Shown here one piece after another: positions 62,285 through 64,000 of a stretch of DNA of 64,000 nucleotides. The position numbers and the translations under genes are program-made. This stretch comes from Paenibacillus sp. URB8-2 (lineage in GTDB: Bacteria > Bacillota > Bacilli > Paenibacillales > Paenibacillaceae): positions 3,596,001 to 3,660,000 of the forward strand of contig NZ_AP023239.1 in assembly GCF_013393385.1 (NCBI RefSeq). The letters are read 5' to 3'. Below the pieces are notes generated by a model. The model was not told where the DNA came from. It saw only the letters and a list, made by a program, of their open reading frames with translations, and searched no databases. The stretch's first letter is position 1; every line of letters starts with the position of its first letter.

Positions 62285-62533
62285 TCAGATCCCGCTTTCC
62301 AATTGTCCGTGCTTGGTCATAATCTCCGCCTTGCCGCGGATCTTCATCGCAGAGGTCTGATCGGTAAACTGGGCAATCATCACCTCGCCCTTGTCGAGCT
62401 TTTCGGTGTGATGGAAACGAGTATCCAGGCCTCTCGTAAGTCCGATCACCTGCACGCCGTTCTCCTTGGCCTTGACCACGATATAATCGCTTGCCGCCGC
62501 ATCCTGGGCGGCCGCGTTCTTGCTGTCGCTCAT
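62285..62533 (-). CDS. mtrB: Trp RNA-binding attenuation protein (TRAP)
   Basis: 11-subunit ring protein that binds (G/U)AG triplets in trp leader RNA when loaded with tryptophan. 82 residues; a seven- to eight-residue longer N-terminus than B. subtilis. The core [40 protein letters not shown] and [16 protein letters not shown] is unmistakable; K and R of KIRG correspond to the RNA-contacting Lys56/Arg58. GAGGAGATTAGCG precedes the ATG. It directly follows hbs; mtrA (folE), present between them in B. subtilis, is absent here. Confidence 0.97.
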   Translation of the reverse strand: MSDSKNAAAQDAAASDYIVVKAKENGVQVIGLTRGLDTRFHHTEKLDKGEVMIAQFTDQTSAMKIRGKAEIMTKHGQLESGI

Positions 62534-62582
62534 CGCTAATCTCCTCTCTTCGTAACCTGTAGCTTCCCGCTCTTAAAAATAA

Positions 62583-62604
62583 ATGCCGCCTGGAAGGGCG
62601 GCAT
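62583..62604 (-). terminator. Terminator after hbs
   Basis: ATGCCGCC / GGCGGCAT with a 6-base loop and TTATTTTT on the minus strand. Confidence 0.88.
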
Positions 62605-62646
62605 GAACTTACAAATCAAGACTATAGAACGGATATGTAGAAATCA

Positions 62647-62919
62647 TTATTTAATCCCGTCTTTAAGCGCTTTGCCCGGTTTGAATGCCGGAACTTTGCT
62701 CGAAGGAATTTCGATTTCTTCACCGGTTTGCGGATTGCGGCCTTTACGTGCGGAACGCTCGCGGACTTCGAAGTTGCCAAATCCGACCAGTTGTACCTTG
62801 TCACCACCCTGCAAAGCTTCCGTAATCGCCTCGAATACGGCGTCTACCGCTTTGGTAACATCTTTCTTGGGAAGTTCAGTTGCTTCCGTCACTTGATTGA
62901 TCAAATCAGATTTATTCAT
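62647..62919 (-). CDS. hbs: DNA-binding protein HU
   Basis: Histone-like nucleoid protein, 90 residues. [20 protein letters not shown] at the N-terminus, [20 protein letters not shown] (about 46-65) is the DNA-binding arm signature, and [23 protein letters not shown] the end. GGGAGGTGAGAAGAA is a strong ribosome site, in keeping with high expression. Its place after spoIVA is as in B. subtilis. Confidence 0.98.
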   Translation of the reverse strand: MNKSDLINQVTEATELPKKDVTKAVDAVFEAITEALQGGDKVQLVGFGNFEVRERSARKGRNPQTGEEIEIPSSKVPAFKPGKALKDGIK

Positions 62920-63218
62920 TTCTTCTCACCTCCCTGGATAATCCTCTGTTATTGTTCACTGTTTCCGTTTCAACGTAAAATATACGTGATTATTTCGTAA
63001 AGTGAAACATTGCCGGCATCCTTCCCCGGATGCGCAACAAATTTATAGTAATACAGGCCATCCATAATTTCAAGGCGTTCCTAAAAAAACAAGCTGAAAT
63101 GATTTCCTGAACCTCCAATATGTATACAACAGCCCCAAAAATGCGGTCTTGGCCTCGGATTTACTCAGTTATTTCGCTCGTCTCCCGAAAAATTGCACAT
63201 TCGATTCTATCGAAAAAT
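62920..63218 (-). other. hbs upstream region
   Basis: Holds the hbs promoter: on the minus strand TTTCAC, 17 bases, TATATT (62979-62984) is one candidate. No open frame with a ribosome site and no strong structure were seen in the remainder. Confidence 0.4.
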
Positions 63219-63245
63219 GAGCGGGACCCCAAGGTCCCGCTCTTC
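63219..63245 (-). terminator. Terminator of spoIVA
   Basis: GAGCGGGACC / GGTCCCGCTC with a 4-base loop, then ATTTTT on the minus strand. Confidence 0.88.
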
Positions 63246-63273
63246 CTATTTCCATTCTAACTGCCTGCGCTCC

Positions 63274-64000
63274 TTACAAGATAATGGCAATCAAGCCGCC
63301 GGAGCCTTCGTTGATGATACGGCCAAGCGTTTCTTGCAGCTTGTAGCGGGCGTTGTCCGGCATCATCGCAATTTTGCCCTGAATGCCTTCCCGGACGATG
63401 CTGTGCAGCGACCGGCCGAAAATATCCGACTCCCAAATTTTGATCGGGTCGTTCTCGAAATCCTGCATCAGGTAGCGGACAAGTTCTTCACTCTGCTTCT
63501 CCGTACCGATAATAGGCGAGAATTCCGATTCGACATCGACGCGGATCATATGAATGGAAGGAGCCGTTGCTTTCAGCCGCACTCCGAAGCGGGTGCCTTG
63601 GCGGATCAGTTCCGGCTCGTCGAGCGCCATTTCCGCCAGGGAAGGCGCGGCGATGCCGTAGCCGGTCGTCTTGACCATTTCCAGCGCTTCCGAGAACCGG
63701 TCGTATTCCCGCTTGGCGTGGGAGAACTCCTGCATCAGCTGAAGCAGATGGTCCTTGCCTCGGATTTCGACGCCGACGACTTCCATCAGCACCTGGTCGT
63801 ACAGCTCTTCGGGCGCATACAGGTCGATTTCCGCGACGCCCTGGCCCATATTCATGCCGCTGAGTCCGGCTCTGTCGATAAAGTCATATTCCGTAAATTG
63901 GGAAACGAGCCGGTCGACGTCGCGGAGGCGGCGGATATCCTTGACCGTATCGCGTACCGAATTCTCGTAATTGCTGCGCAGCCAGTGATTTTCGGGAAGC
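63274..64000 (-). CDS. spoIVA: Stage IV sporulation protein A, C-terminal part (cut by window edge)
   Basis: ATP-hydrolysing morphogenetic protein that forms the basal layer of the spore coat around the forespore. About 241 C-terminal residues are visible of the usual 492; the frame is open to the window edge, so the start lies outside. Family blocks: LRSNYENSVRDTVKDIRRLR, FTEYDFIDRAGLSGMNMGQG, EFSPIIGTEKQSEELVRYLM and the invariant end INEGSGGLIAIIL. Supports an endospore-forming organism. Confidence 0.95.
   Translation of the reverse strand, partial: LPENHWLRSNYENSVRDTVKDIRRLRDVDRLVSQFTEYDFIDRAGLSGMNMGQGVAEIDLYAPEELYDQVLMEVVGVEIRGKDHLLQLMQEFSHAKREYDRFSEALEMVKTTGYGIAAPSLAEMALDEPELIRQGTRFGVRLKATAPSIHMIRVDVESEFSPIIGTEKQSEELVRYLMQDFENDPIKIWESDIFGRSLHSIVREGIQGKIAMMPDNARYKLQETLGRIINEGSGGLIAIIL

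Overview
The window looks like chromosomal DNA from a Paenibacillus-type, endospore-forming, low-to-mid-GC Firmicute. The evidence is strong Shine-Dalgarno sites, SpoIVA at the right edge, bacillithiol genes, a TRAP protein (MtrB) next to HU, a proline T-box, and gene order closely matching the Bacillus subtilis trp-tyrA / ypiF-qcrABC-ypjABCD-dapB-mgsA-bshB1-bshA-cca-birA-panBCD-dinG / ypmB-asnS-dnaD stretch. No rRNA, tRNA, CRISPR, prophage or transposase gene was seen.

Layout. 1-3.7 kb: a truncated cell-wall amidase and leuDC, all on the minus strand. 3.8-5.5 kb: a compact, AT-richer quorum-sensing cassette, made of an AgrC-like sensor without a kinase domain, AgrB, an AgrD-like prepeptide with Ser in place of the ring Cys, and a stand-alone LytTR DNA-binding protein. 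It separates leuC from a LysR regulator gene. 5.7-10.7 kb: lysR, then a T-box-controlled proBAC operon. 10.8-24.3 kb: dnaD, asnS, ackA with a 3-hydroxyacyl-CoA dehydrogenase, an FtsH-like protease with a membrane partner, tseB-like, mtaD, rex, a 60-bp tandem repeat array, dinG and a TPR gene. 24.4-32.9 kb: panDCB, birA, a frameshifted cca, bacillithiol synthesis, mgsA, dapB. 33-41 kb: YitT, ypjBA, the menaquinol:cytochrome c reductase (qcrABC), ypiF, a stand-alone IDEAL protein, a decayed gamma-carbonic-anhydrase gene, an unknown gene and a phosphatase. 41.3-42.5 kb: ECF sigma and anti-sigma. 42.9 kb: a probable small RNA. 43.1-54.7 kb: aroC-aroB-aroH-trpEDCFBA-hisC-tyrA aromatic supercluster, with a TRAP-binding leader ahead of trpE. 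54.9-64 kb: cheR, ndk, hepT, mqnA, ubiX, ubiA, menG, hepS, a membrane-anchored protein, mtrB, hbs, spoIVA.

How the parts work together. Chorismate made by AroB/AroC feeds tryptophan (trp), phenylalanine/tyrosine (aroH, tyrA, hisC) and menaquinone through MqnA (futalosine route). HepS/HepT make the menaquinone side chain, UbiA/UbiX/MenG act in late steps, and QcrABC uses the quinol. MtrB, encoded about 10 kb from the trp leader, is the expected reader of its eleven NAG triplets.

The most interesting items are the kinase-less agr-like cassette; the tandem repeat array whose hairpin arms change in a compensatory way; a dispersed two-hairpin repeat in intergenic DNA; a small RNA candidate with a consensus promoter and terminator; and the long trp leader. 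Two genes (cca and the gamma-CA) are frameshifted at homopolymers, so assembly quality should be kept in mind.
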